Part shown: piece after piece, positions 31,692-42,500 of the stretch
Numbering within the stretch: the first letter of the stretch is position 1
How the letters are laid out: each line of letters starts with the position of its first letter
NCBI GenBank assembly: GCA_009773335.1
Contig: WRPF01000001.1
Coordinates: 1-64,000 of the forward strand
Reading direction: 5' to 3'
DNA length: 64,000 bases
DNA from: Caulobacteraceae bacterium
GTDB lineage: Bacteria > Pseudomonadota > Alphaproteobacteria > Caulobacterales > Aquidulcibacteraceae
Program-made: the position numbers and the translations under genes
The notes under the pieces: generated by a model
Told to the model about the DNA's origin: nothing
Seen by the model: the letters and a program-made list of their open reading frames with translations, nothing else
Database searches by the model: none

Positions 31692-31805
31692 ATGGGGGGG
31701 CGCATGGATGAACTGCAGCAGTTGCAGAACCTTCGCTCGACAGGGTCCGGTATCGACTTAAGTTCTTTGAACGCTGCGGCGATTCTTGTCTTTGTCATGG
31801 CGTAA
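31692..31805 (+). CDS. Putative short leader ORF (MGGRMDELQQLQNLRSTGSGIDLSSLNAAAILVFVMA)
   Basis: 37 codons ending 5 nt before the pfaD-like ATG at 31811; not in the ORF track; possible translational coupling. Confidence 0.35.
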   Translation: MGGRMDELQQLQNLRSTGSGIDLSSLNAAAILVFVMA

Positions 31806-31810
31806 GGGGG

Positions 31811-33460
31811 ATGCCGGTGTCCGCAGAAAGCGGCCGGGCCGCGCGTACCGTTCCAGCGCCGCAAGCCGGCGGGGAACGGGAGACGCTGCGGCTGGCTCAC
31901 GACGAAATTCAACAGCGCGCAGCCGACGCGCTCGCCAACATACGCTGTCCGGTCGCGATCGTTTCAACGCCGGGCGGTCCGGTTCCGCTACTGCTCGACG
32001 CTGAAGGAGGCTGGCCGCGCGGAACAGATCCCAGGAGCGTTCTGGCGGTGCTTCCGCCGCTCTTTCCGGAGTGGCTGGGGGACAGGTCGTTTCTCGCGGC
32101 CCATGCGGTTCGTTTTCCGTATGCGATCGGCGAGATGGCGCGTGGAATTGCGACGCCCGCCATGGTCATCGCGGGCGTGCGGGCGGGTGTCATGGCGTTC
32201 TATGGGAGCGCCGGTCTTCGCCTCGACGAGATCGAGCGGGGCATAGGAGAAATCCACGCAGCGCTCGGGCGCAAATCGGCGGTGTGGGGCGCGAATCTCA
32301 TTCACAGCCCGCAGGAGCCCGGCCTCGAACTGGCGACGACGGACCTGTTTCACCGGCTCGGCGTGCAACGCGTTTCCGCCTCGGCGTTCATGCGGTTGCA
32401 GCCCGCAATTGTCTGGTTTGCCGCGAAGGGACTGATGCGTGATCCCGGTGGGGGCATCGTCCGCGCAGGACGCATCATCGCAAAGGTTTCGCGTGTGGAG
32501 GTGGCGCGTCAGTTTCTGTCGCCTCCACCGGAGGCGATGCTGCGCGAGCTGAGGACGGCGGGACGCCTGACCGAAGAAGAAGCGCAACTCGCCGCCCGGA
32601 TTCCCGTTGCCGAGGACGTCACCGCGGAGGCGGATTCCGGCGGGCACACGGACAATCGACCTCTGACGGTGTTGCTCCCGGCGCTTCTATCCCTTCGCGA
32701 CGAACTGACACGAAGCCATGCCTACACGATAACGCCGCGGATCGGCGCGGCCGGCGGCATCGGCACACCCGCGGCGGTCGCTGCGGCGTTCGCGGCGGGC
32801 GCGGCCTATGTCGTGACCGGTTCCGTGAACCAGAGCGCCGTCGAAAGCGGACTGTCTGCGAACGCCCGCGCGCTTCTGGCCGAGGCTGACTCGACCGATG
32901 TCGCGATGGCGCCGGCGGCCGACATGTTCGAGATGGGTGTAAAGGTTCAGGTCCTGAAACGCGGGACCCTGTTCGCCCAGCGTGGCGCCAAATTGAGCGA
33001 GTTCTTCCGCAGGCATACGTCCATTGAGGACGCGCCTCCCGAAGATGTCCGCGATATCGAACAGAATGTACTCGGCCGGAGCGTGGCCGAGATCTGGGCC
33101 GACACCCAGGCGCACTTCCTGCAGGCCGATCCGGCACAGATCGAACGCGCGCGGCGCGACGGCAAACACCGGATGGCGCTGATCTTCCGCTGGTATCTGT
33201 TCATGGGCGCGCAATGGGCGCGCGAGGGCGTCGAAGAGCGGCGGAGCGACTACCAGATCTGGTGCGGGCCGGCGATGGGCGCCTTCAACGCATGGGCCAA
33301 AGACAGCTTTCTGGCGCCCATCGAGAGCCGCTCTGTGGCGCAGATCGCCCTGAATCTGATGGAAGGCGCTGCAACTGTGACGCGGGCCGGGCAGCTGAGA
33401 TCGGCTGGTGTGGCGCTGCCGCCTTCCGCATTCGATTTCCGACCAAGGCCGCTGAGCTAG
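31811..33460 (+). CDS. pfaD-like: PfaD-type enoyl reductase (nitronate monooxygenase/2-nitropropane dioxygenase fold) of PUFA-synthase-like system
   Basis: 549 aa; IAGVRAGVMAFYGSAGLRLDEIERGIGEIHAALG, WGANLIHSPQEPGLELATTDLFHRLGVQRVSASAFM, AGGIGTPAAVAAAFAAGAAYVVTGSVNQSAVESGLS. Confidence 0.9.
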   Translation: MPVSAESGRAARTVPAPQAGGERETLRLAHDEIQQRAADALANIRCPVAIVSTPGGPVPLLLDAEGGWPRGTDPRSVLAVLPPLFPEWLGDRSFLAAHAVRFPYAIGEMARGIATPAMVIAGVRAGVMAFYGSAGLRLDEIERGIGEIHAALGRKSAVWGANLIHSPQEPGLELATTDLFHRLGVQRVSASAFMRLQPAIVWFAAKGLMRDPGGGIVRAGRIIAKVSRVEVARQFLSPPPEAMLRELRTAGRLTEEEAQLAARIPVAEDVTAEADSGGHTDNRPLTVLLPALLSLRDELTRSHAYTITPRIGAAGGIGTPAAVAAAFAAGAAYVVTGSVNQSAVESGLSANARALLAEADSTDVAMAPAADMFEMGVKVQVLKRGTLFAQRGAKLSEFFRRHTSIEDAPPEDVRDIEQNVLGRSVAEIWADTQAHFLQADPAQIERARRDGKHRMALIFRWYLFMGAQWAREGVEERRSDYQIWCGPAMGAFNAWAKDSFLAPIESRSVAQIALNLMEGAATVTRAGQLRSAGVALPPSAFDFRPRPLS

Positions 33461-33467
33461 AGACACA

Positions 33468-36400
33468 ATGAGCAACTCTCCATCCGCAAGCGTTCCTCCT
33501 GTCGCCGTCGTCGGCATGAGCGCAATCTATCCAGGCGAGTCCGGACTGGCCGGATACTGGCGCACCATCGTGTCGGGCCGCAACGCGATCAGCGATGTGC
33601 CCGCGTCGCACTGGCTGATCGACGACTATTACGATCCAGATCCTGCCGCGCAGGACAAGACCTATTGCAAGCGGGGCGGATTCATTCAGCCCGTTTCCTT
33701 CGATCCGATGCAGTTCGGACTACCTCCGAACGCACTGCCGGCGACAGATTCCGCCCAGATACTGGCCCTGATCGCCGCGAAGCAGGCTCTGGATCAGGCG
33801 AGCAGGGGGCAAATGAAGGTCGATCCGGATCGCATCAGCGTGGTTCTCGGCGTCGCCTCAACGACGGAACTTGTCGTGCACATGGGCGCGCGATTGCAGC
33901 GACCGGTCTGGCGCAAGGCGCTCATTGACAACGGCATGTCGGAACCCGAAGCGGACGCAATCTGCGATGACATCGCAGCCGAGTACGCGCCCTGGCAGGA
34001 GAGCACTTTTCCCGGACTGCTCGGAAATGTCGTCGCCGGCCGCGTTGCAAACAGGCTCAATCTTGGGGGCGCCAACTTCGTTACCGACGCCGCCTGCGCG
34101 AGTTCGCTCTCGGCCCTCCAGGTCGCCCTCCATCAACTCTATCTGAACGAAGCGGACATGGTGCTGACGGGAGGCGTGGATGCGCTGAACGACATCATGA
34201 TGTTCATGTGCTTTTCGAAGACACCGGCGTTTTCTCTGACGGGCGACTGCCGGCCATTCTCCGACGCCGCCGACGGAACGATTATCGGGGAAGGTGTCGG
34301 CATGCTGGCGCTCAAGCGCCTGAGCGACGCCGAGCGCGATGGGGACGTCATTCACGCCGTTGTGCGCGGACTGGGATCATCATCCGACGGCCGGGCCTCC
34401 AGCGTCTATGCCCCCAGACCGGAGGGACAGGCCAAGGCGCTGCGACGCGCCTACCAACATGCCGGCTACGCGCCGGCCACCGTCGAACTGCTGGAGGCTC
34501 ACGGGACGGCGACGAAGGCTGGTGATGTCGCCGAGTTTTCGGCGCTTTCGGCCGTGTTCGCGGAAAGCGGTGACCAGGGAAGTGCGCGCTGCGCCCTCGG
34601 GTCCGTCAAGTCGCAGATCGGGCATACGAAGGCAGCGGCGGGCGCCGCAGGATTGATAAAAGCAGTCCTTGCTCTGCAACATGCGACGCTTCCGGGCACG
34701 ATCAAGGTGGGGCGCCCCAATGCGTCGCTTAAGGTCGAGAGCACACCTTTCTACATCAATGCGCAGACACGTCCGTGGGTGCGCGACGGCAGTCATCCCC
34801 GTCGCGCCTCGGTCAGTTCCTTTGGATTCGGCGGCAGTAATTTTCACGTGGCGCTTGAGGAGTACCGTGGGCCGATGGCCGCGAAGCGTGTCCGCGCCCT
34901 TCCATGCGAGCTAATCCTTTTGAGTGCCGAGTCCGCAACCGGGCTGGCGGAGAGATGTAGTGCGCTTGTCGCCTTGTGTGTGCGCGGAGAAGGTATTGGA
35001 AAAATAGCGTTCGACGCGGCGGCTTCATTCGAAACAAGGCACGGAGCGCGCGCCGGCGTTGTCGCGGCTGACCCCTCATCGCTTCAGGTGCTTCTGAACA
35101 AGCTCCGCGCTGCGCTTGAAAGCGACTCTTGCGATGCGCTCAAGGACGCCGATATCGCCGTGTCTGTTGCGCCGCCGCGGGAGGGCAGGACCGCGTTCCT
35201 GTTTCCCGGACAGGGCAGCCACTATGTCGGCATGGGCGCAGACCTGGCGCTCGCGTTTCCCCAGGCGCTTTCCGTGTGGGACAGGATTGCCGGGCAGGCC
35301 GCTGTCTCGGAACTTCCATCAATCGTGTTTCCCGAACCTGCGTTTGACGCGGCCACGCGGGAACAACAGGCGGCGGCTCTGACGGCGATGGTCAACGCCC
35401 AGCCGGCAATAGCAGCGACAAGCCTCGCCCAGTTGGCGCTCCTCGAGCGGCTCGGCGTGCACGCGGATGTTTTTGGCGGACACAGTTTCGGCGAAGTCAC
35501 AGCTCTGGCCGCGGCTTGTTCGATCTCCAGGGACAACCTGATTTCCGTGGCGCGCGTGCGCGGCGAATTGATGACCCAGGCGGCAGGTGCGGCAAGAGGC
35601 GCCATGCTCGCCGTCGCAGCCGGCGCGGCGCAGGTCGAAGCGTTGCTCGCGCGGGATCCAGGTCTTGCAAGCGAAGTTGCTATCGCCAACGACAACGCAC
35701 CTCTTCAGATCGTACTCTCGGGATCGGTCGAGAGCATTGAGCGCGCCGAGTCGGTCATGAAGGCGGAGCGGATAACGACGTTCCGCCTGCCGGTTGCAAG
35801 CGCCTTTCACTCACCGATCGTGGCTGCAAGCTGTGAACCCTTTGCGGCGTTCCTGAAATCGATCAAGTTCGGCAAAGCGAAAGGCGATGTGTACTCGAAC
35901 GCCAACGCGAAACCATACGGTCGATCCCCCGGAGCCCAGCTGGCGGACCAACTGCAGAGACCCGTACGTTTTCGCGAAATGATCGAGGCGATGGCGGCGG
36001 CTGGCGTGACGCGCTTCATCGAAGTGGGACCCGGTCGAATCCTGACGGCGCTTGTCGATCAGATACTCCCCGACACCCCTCATCTGGCCGTTGCGCTCGA
36101 TGATCGCAAGGCGGGCGCGCTGCGTGGCTGGAGTCGCGGTCTTGCAGCGCTCGCAGCGGATGGCGTTGTGCTTGACTTCGCGGCGCTCTTTGAGAGTTAT
36201 GAACAACCGGAAGCGGCGGCGCCAGCGCCAGCTCATGCTGTGCTGGTTGGCGGGGCGAATCTCGGAAAGCCTTATCCACCGCAAGCCGGAAGCGCTCCAA
36301 GGGCGCCGCGTTTGCCTCCGCTGCGGCTCCCAGCACATGCGCCACGCGAGGCGACATTGCCCATAGCGGATGCGTTGGCGGCGCCCTTGATGCAGATCAT

Positions 36401-39400
36401 GCCGATGGCCCCGCAACCTGCCTTCCAGACCGCCGCGTCGGCGGGACGGATGCTCGAGGTCGATGTTGACGGATCGCATGATGCCTGGAGCATCATCGAC
36501 AGGATCCAGGCGGAAACGGTCGATCAGCACCGGCACTATCTGGACGTCATGGCGCGCAGCCATGAGGCGTTTCTCCAGATGTCCGCGCAGATGCTGGATC
36601 ACATCATGGGTAACGCGCCGTCCGCGCCGCCCGCGTCGCGCGCAGAACCACTGGCGCCGATCGCTGCGCCCATCGCAATGCAGCCGCCGCCTCACGTTGC
36701 GGTGGAAACGCCTCCGCCGCTTAAGCCGTCGTCCGCGCCTGGTCCGGCGGCGCGGCCAGAGGACGTGGTCTTGGCCATCGTGGCGGAAAAGACCGGCTAT
36801 CCTATGGATATGCTCCAGCTCGACATGGAAATGGAGGCGGAGCTTGGAATCGATTCGATCAAGCAGGTGGAGATCCTCTCCGGCGTACAGGAAAGGTTTC
36901 CGGGCGCTCCCGAAATTCCGGCGAGCGACCTATCCGCGCTGAAGACGCTCAGGGATGTCGTCAACGCGGTCTCCGCGGTTGCGACCGCGCAACCGCCCGG
37001 CGTCGCGCGGGTCGCCGACCTCACGTCGCCGCCTCCGCCAAGTCCGGATGCCTTGCGTGAGTCCGTTCTGTCGATCGTCGCGGAGAAAACAGGCTACCCA
37101 CAGGACATGCTCAATCTCGACATGGAGATGGAGGCTGAGCTCGGCATCGATTCCATCAAGCAGGTGGAGATATTGTCAGCGTTGCAGGAACGCTGGCCCA
37201 ACGCACCGGAGGTCTCTGCGTCCGACTTGGCCGGATTGAAAACGCTGCGAGACGTGTCTAACGCGCTCGCGAGTATAGGTTCCCCAAGTCCCGCAATGTC
37301 GTTGTTGGCAGGCGAAGAAGTCGTGGCGGTCAAGCACCCGCCGTCGGCCTTGGCGGCGGCGGAGGTAACCCTCGTGGAGCGTATGCCGTCAGGGTTTGCG
37401 ATGGCCGGATTGCTGGGCGATGTCGTTGTCAACGTGACAAAGGAGAATCCTGCCTTCGCCGACGAGGTCGTCTCCGAACTGGAAAAACGCGGCATATCTG
37501 CGCTGGCGGTCGATGTTGTGCCCCCAGGCGCGAGCGCGGTGATTTCGCTGGCGGCGCTCGCTCGAGTGAGCACCGCCGTACAATCGCTTGAACTGCATCT
37601 CAATGCATTCCGGGCCGCACAGGTCGTCGCGCGAAGCGAAAACGCAGCGCGTCTGTTCGCCACGGTGCAATCGACCGATGGCTGCTTCGGTAGCGGCGGG
37701 TCTGATGGGCGTGCATTGGAGTTCGCGCTGTCCTGCGGCGTCGCCGGTCTTGCAAAGACTGCTGCGCGCGAGTGGGAAAACGGGTCGACCAAGGCGATAG
37801 ACATGCAGGTGCTGGATGCGTCGCGTCTCGTCGATGAACTCCTTGCAGGCGGGCCGGAACTGGAGGTGGCGCTGACTGCAGACGGACGGCGCCATATCGT
37901 GTCCGACCGTTTGGCGACGCTTGCTTCTGAAGAAGCGTCGATCCCCGCCGGAGGCGTGGTGGTGGTATCTGGGGGCGCTCGCGGTGTTACTGCGCGATGC
38001 GCCATGGAACTGGCAAAGAAGAAGGGTGTTCGTCTCGCTCTGCTCGGCCGGACGGTGCTCGACGACGCTGCCGAGTGCTTTCCTGGCCTGGACACTCCTG
38101 CAGCGATCGCCGGTGCAATTGTTGAGGCCTCGAAGCTGGATGGCAGACCGGTCGCGTTGTCGGAGGCGCGCCAGCGGGCGTCGCTTGTCCTTGCGAGGCG
38201 TGAAATCGCATCGACGCTCGAGTTCGCGGCGCGGACTGGCATAGAGGCGCGATACTACTGTGTGGATGTCGCGTCGGCCGAAGAGGTCTCCAAGGCTGTC
38301 GCGGAAATCCGGAGCGGTTTCGGTGCGATCGTGGGGATCATTCATGGGGCCGGCGTGTTAGCCGATAGACGTCTGGCTGACTTGGAAGAGGCACAATTCG
38401 AGTTCGTCTTTCTGCCCAAGGTGGCCGGGGCGGAAGCGTTGCTTGCCGCGACACGAGACGACGACCTGCGCATGGTAGCGTTCTTTTCGTCGGTTGCGGC
38501 GCGCACGGGCAATGCTGGGCAGGGCGCATATGCCGCCGCCAACGAGGTCCTGAATGCTATCGCTGCACGCGAACGTGCGCGACGAGGGCCGTCGTGTGCA
38601 GTTCGCGCCTTCGGTTGGGGGCCATGGGATGGCGGGATGGTGGACGCTTCCCTGAGAAAGCACTTCGAGCGTGCGGGCGTGGGACTGATCGATATCGAGA
38701 TCGGCGCGGCGTTTTTCGCTGACGAGGCTTGTCGTCTCGACGGTGCGCCGGCGATCGTTGTCTCGGCGCCCGGTATCTCGCCGTTGCGTCACGCCCATAT
38801 CGACTGGTCGGTTTCTGCGCGCGCCCTGCCGCCGCTTTTCGATCATGTGGTGCAGGACCGCATCGTACTCCCGGTGGTTGTCGCGCTGGAGCGGGTGATG
38901 CGCGCAGCGCAGGCGCTGGCGCCGTCGGAGCGTAGTCGCGTTGTAGTACGCGACTTTCAGGTTCTCTCCGGGGTCACGCTTTCGACGGACGCTGGAGAGG
39001 AGGTAACGCTGTCCATTGCGTTTGAACCCAAGGGGGCGGCCTACGCGGTTACCCTTCGCGACAGCGCGCAACGCCTGCGGTATCGCGCCGTCGTGGAGTT
39101 GCGAGATGAGGCGCCGGCTCGCCCTCCTCGGATGGAACAAGCTTCGGCTGGGCCGTGGGGCGTCACGCTTGAGCAGGCCTACGCGGGGCCGCTCTTTCAC
39201 GGTGCACGGTTTGAAGCGCTAAGTCGTCTTGAAGGAACCGATAGTCGTGGGGGCGTCGCCATCGTGAAGCGATGCACCGATCTCGGGTGGCCGGATGAGC
39301 CGTGGGCGACAGATCCCGCCGCCCTCGATGGCGGTCTGCAACTCGGTCTTCTCTGGGCGAGTGCCAACAAGCGCGGCACAATGCTGCCCCAACGGATCGC

Positions 39401-39587
39401 AAGCTTCGCCCAGTATAGCGTGCCGGCGCCGAGTGCGCCGCTGCAATGCAGTTTCACCGCTCGTCCAGTGAGTGAAAAGCGAATCGATTTCGACTTTGTC
39501 CTTGAGACGGTGGCAGGTGACCTGGTTGCAGTGATGAGCGGGACGGAGTTCTACGCTCTTGGCGCGGGCGTTGCGGCGACCCCGTGA
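33468..39587 (+). CDS. pfaA-like: PfaA-like multidomain synthase: KS-AT-ACP-ACP-KR-DH
   Basis: KS TDAACASSLSALQ / EAHGTATKAGD / SVKSQIGHTKAAAGA; AT GGHSFGEVTALAAA and SAFHSP; two ELGIDSIKQVEIL ACPs (Ser codons 36855 and 37152); KR VVVVSGGARGVTARCAMELAKKKG and AYAAANEVLNAIAARE; C-terminal PS-DH-like region with GPLFHGARFEAL and DPAALDGGLQLGLLWAS. Confidence 0.93.
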   Translation: MSNSPSASVPPVAVVGMSAIYPGESGLAGYWRTIVSGRNAISDVPASHWLIDDYYDPDPAAQDKTYCKRGGFIQPVSFDPMQFGLPPNALPATDSAQILALIAAKQALDQASRGQMKVDPDRISVVLGVASTTELVVHMGARLQRPVWRKALIDNGMSEPEADAICDDIAAEYAPWQESTFPGLLGNVVAGRVANRLNLGGANFVTDAACASSLSALQVALHQLYLNEADMVLTGGVDALNDIMMFMCFSKTPAFSLTGDCRPFSDAADGTIIGEGVGMLALKRLSDAERDGDVIHAVVRGLGSSSDGRASSVYAPRPEGQAKALRRAYQHAGYAPATVELLEAHGTATKAGDVAEFSALSAVFAESGDQGSARCALGSVKSQIGHTKAAAGAAGLIKAVLALQHATLPGTIKVGRPNASLKVESTPFYINAQTRPWVRDGSHPRRASVSSFGFGGSNFHVALEEYRGPMAAKRVRALPCELILLSAESATGLAERCSALVALCVRGEGIGKIAFDAAASFETRHGARAGVVAADPSSLQVLLNKLRAALESDSCDALKDADIAVSVAPPREGRTAFLFPGQGSHYVGMGADLALAFPQALSVWDRIAGQAAVSELPSIVFPEPAFDAATREQQAAALTAMVNAQPAIAATSLAQLALLERLGVHADVFGGHSFGEVTALAAACSISRDNLISVARVRGELMTQAAGAARGAMLAVAAGAAQVEALLARDPGLASEVAIANDNAPLQIVLSGSVESIERAESVMKAERITTFRLPVASAFHSPIVAASCEPFAAFLKSIKFGKAKGDVYSNANAKPYGRSPGAQLADQLQRPVRFREMIEAMAAAGVTRFIEVGPGRILTALVDQILPDTPHLAVALDDRKAGALRGWSRGLAALAADGVVLDFAALFESYEQPEAAAPAPAHAVLVGGANLGKPYPPQAGSAPRAPRLPPLRLPAHAPREATLPIADALAAPLMQIMPMAPQPAFQTAASAGRMLEVDVDGSHDAWSIIDRIQAETVDQHRHYLDVMARSHEAFLQMSAQMLDHIMGNAPSAPPASRAEPLAPIAAPIAMQPPPHVAVETPPPLKPSSAPGPAARPEDVVLAIVAEKTGYPMDMLQLDMEMEAELGIDSIKQVEILSGVQERFPGAPEIPASDLSALKTLRDVVNAVSAVATAQPPGVARVADLTSPPPPSPDALRESVLSIVAEKTGYPQDMLNLDMEMEAELGIDSIKQVEILSALQERWPNAPEVSASDLAGLKTLRDVSNALASIGSPSPAMSLLAGEEVVAVKHPPSALAAAEVTLVERMPSGFAMAGLLGDVVVNVTKENPAFADEVVSELEKRGISALAVDVVPPGASAVISLAALARVSTAVQSLELHLNAFRAAQVVARSENAARLFATVQSTDGCFGSGGSDGRALEFALSCGVAGLAKTAAREWENGSTKAIDMQVLDASRLVDELLAGGPELEVALTADGRRHIVSDRLATLASEEASIPAGGVVVVSGGARGVTARCAMELAKKKGVRLALLGRTVLDDAAECFPGLDTPAAIAGAIVEASKLDGRPVALSEARQRASLVLARREIASTLEFAARTGIEARYYCVDVASAEEVSKAVAEIRSGFGAIVGIIHGAGVLADRRLADLEEAQFEFVFLPKVAGAEALLAATRDDDLRMVAFFSSVAARTGNAGQGAYAAANEVLNAIAARERARRGPSCAVRAFGWGPWDGGMVDASLRKHFERAGVGLIDIEIGAAFFADEACRLDGAPAIVVSAPGISPLRHAHIDWSVSARALPPLFDHVVQDRIVLPVVVALERVMRAAQALAPSERSRVVVRDFQVLSGVTLSTDAGEEVTLSIAFEPKGAAYAVTLRDSAQRLRYRAVVELRDEAPARPPRMEQASAGPWGVTLEQAYAGPLFHGARFEALSRLEGTDSRGGVAIVKRCTDLGWPDEPWATDPAALDGGLQLGLLWASANKRGTMLPQRIASFAQYSVPAPSAPLQCSFTARPVSEKRIDFDFVLETVAGDLVAVMSGTEFYALGAGVAATP
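36757..37285 (+). repeat. Tandem acyl-carrier-protein repeat (2 units, 297-nt phosphosite spacing)
   Basis: AELGIDSIKQVEILSGVQERFPGAPEIPASDLSALKTLRDV and AELGIDSIKQVEILSALQERWPNAPEVSASDLAGLKTLRDV. Confidence 0.9.
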
Positions 39588-42500
39588 GTTCGTTCCCGCC
39601 AATAGCAATCGTCGGACGGAGCTGCGTCCTGCCGGGTGCAACCTCGCCCGGCGCTCTTTTTGACGCCTCGATTACCGGACGCAGTCTTCTTTCGCCGACG
39701 CCGCGCGACCGGTGGCCCGGCCTTGATCCGGAAGCGTTGGCGCGAAGTAGCGAAGCGGGCGCCCGCGTTGCTTGCGCGGTGGGTGGCTACGTGGACGCGT
39801 CCGACCTGCAGGTCCGACGGGTCGCCGACAGGGTCGCCGCCTTTGAGGCGCTCGATCCCCTGGTTCACTGGCTCGCTCACTGCGCGATCGAGGCGCTGGA
39901 GCAGGCTGGCGCGGTCGATGTGGATCGGGTTGGTCTGATCGTCGGCAATCTCTCATACCCCAGCCGGTTGGGTGCGGCGTTCGTCGAAGGCTACTGGCGC
40001 GGCGAAACCAGCGTCGATCCGCGCAACAGGTTTTCATCGGGCTTGCCAGTGCACCTGATCGCCGAAGCGCTTGGCTTCGGCGGGCCGGCTTTCGCTTTGG
40101 ACGCCGCGTGCGCTTCGTCGCTCTACGCGATCAAACTCGCGTGCGATGCGCTGCATGACGGCGAGGTCGACCTGATGCTGGCCGGAGGAGTGAACGGAGC
40201 TGACGACCTGTTCATCCATCTCGGTTTCACTGCCCTGCAGGCACTCAGTCCCAGCGGGCGGTCGCGACCGTTTCACAGCGCGGCCGACGGACTCGTGCCA
40301 TCTGAGGGCTGTGCCCTTGTGGCGCTGAAACGCCTGGAGGACGCGGAGAAGGCGGGGAACCGAATACTCGGTGTCATCCGCGCCATCGGTTTGAGCAACG
40401 ACGGGCGCCAGAACGGCTTTCTCGCTCCAGCGGCGGCCGGTCAGGTGTGCGCCATGCAGGCGGCGCTGGCGCAATCCGGCCTGGCCCCCCGCGACGTCTC
40501 GTTTGTCGATTGTCATGCGACCGGCACCTCACGTGGTGACGCAATCGAAGTGGAAAGTCTCGCGACCGTCTATGGGGAAATACCGCTGCTGCTCGGTGCA
40601 CTCAAGGGCGTGCTTGGCCACGCCATTACCGCTTCTGGCGCTGCAAGTCTGATCAACGTATTGTCTTCGTTCGAGGCAGGCCTCGCGCCGCCTGCGCACT
40701 GCGACGCGCCAATTGTTGGTCTGAAGCACACTGCTTTCGCATTGCCGAGCGCGCCAACGCCATGGCGGGGCGGGATCAAGCGGGCGGCCATCAGCAACTT
40801 CGGATTCGGCGGCAACAACGCGCACCTGATCGTCGAATCCCATGTGCCGACAGCAAAGAGGCGGCTTCGGCGGAAACTGTCGCCTCCGATCGGCGATATC
40901 GCGATTTGTGGCGCCGGTGTGATCGCCGGCGGTATTCGCGGGTTGGCTGCGTTTCGGCAGGCGTTGTTCGATCCGGCTGTATTGTCGCGCGCGGCGGAGC
41001 GTGTCGAACTTGAAATGGAGGGACTGGGTTTTCCGCCCAGTGATCTGAAAGCAAGCCTGACCCAGCAGACGGCCATGTTGGAAGTCGTTGCCGAGGCGCT
41101 CGGCGGCGGGCGCCAACTCCCGTCGGAGCGAACAGGTGTGATCGTCGGCATGGGGTGCGACGCCACGATTGCACGCCATGGAGTGCGTGTGCGTGCAGGT
41201 GGCGACGCGGAGTGGCTCTCGACGAATGAGGCCGCAGCGCCGCGCCTGACGGCCGAGGGCGTCCTCGGCACCATGCCCAACATTCCGGCCAATCGCATTC
41301 ATGCCCAACGTGATTTCCGTGGGTTCGGGCTGACCATTTCCAGCGAGGAACTTTCTGGTCTCGCCGCCCTCGCTGTTGCCGCGCGCGCGCTGCGTGCAGG
41401 AGAGCTGGATGCAGCTATTGTCGGCGCCGTCGATTTCTGCTGCGAACCCGCGAATGTCGCCGCGCTGTCTCACGTGGTTACCGGGACCTGGCACGGCGCC
41501 GGAGATGCGGCCGTTGCGCTGGTTTTGAAACGACGGGCGGACGCCGAGGCCGCCGGGGACAGCATCCTTGGCGTGTTGCCTGTCTTGGAGCCAGAGCACG
41601 TTGCGACTTCGACCGGGGATTTCACCAGCCGGCGTTTCGGTCACTCGCACGCAGCCAGCGCCTTGCTGCAGGTCCTCGTCGACTCACTTGGCCTTGAGGC
41701 GCGCGTGCGGTTCGATGAAGATGGCGCTCAGCCGGAGACGGGCATCCGGAGGCTGACGCGGGAGCACGTCTCGTTCAGCGGGCGGTCCATGAAGGAAGTG
41801 CTCGTCGCGGCTGACGCTGTTCCCAAGGCCGCATCATCGGGATCTGTGCCGGTTCTCGCCCGGTTCGCAGCGCCATCGCTCGCAGAACTCGTCGAACGGG
41901 TTGAGACGAACGCCCAGGGCGGTGAAGGCGAGGTTCGATGCGGCTTCGTCAGCGATAGCGCGGTATCGCTCGACGCATTGAGATTGCGGGCAATCGAGTC
42001 CTTGCGATCCGGCGCCGCACCGCCTCTTCCGGGGGTCGCATTTGCAAGCCGGGCGCTGGCGGGAGAATTGGCATTCACGTTTACCGGTGCAGCAGCCGCG
42101 TATCCGGGGGCTGGTCGTGAACTGATGCTGGCGTGGCCGGAAGTTGGCGATGCGCTGGCGGTGCGGCACGCAGGCGTGGCGGACCTCGCACGCGCGCTCT
42201 ATGGCGCGGGATCCGGGGCGCTGGAGCCGCGGGTCCAGCTGACTGGATGCGCGCTGGTGTGTCAGGCGCATGCCGAGTTTTCCAGAACAGTCCTGAAGCT
42301 GACCCCGCAAGCGGCGATCGGGCTCTCCTCCGGCGAAACAAACGCGTTGCTGGCTTTCGGGGTCTGGCGCGATCTCGATGCGATGCTGGCTGAAATCGAG
42401 CAGTCAGGTCTGTACGGGCGCGCGCTGACAGGGGCGTGCAGTTCTGCGGCGCAGAGTTGGGGGCTTTCCACTGGCGAGAGTGCTCCCTGGACCTGTTGGC

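Noticed and set aside
37094-38345. 382- and 318-aa minus-strand ORFs inside pfaA-like gene
   Set aside because: Low-complexity antisense translations (Ser/Thr/Ala or Arg/His-rich) opposite the KR region.
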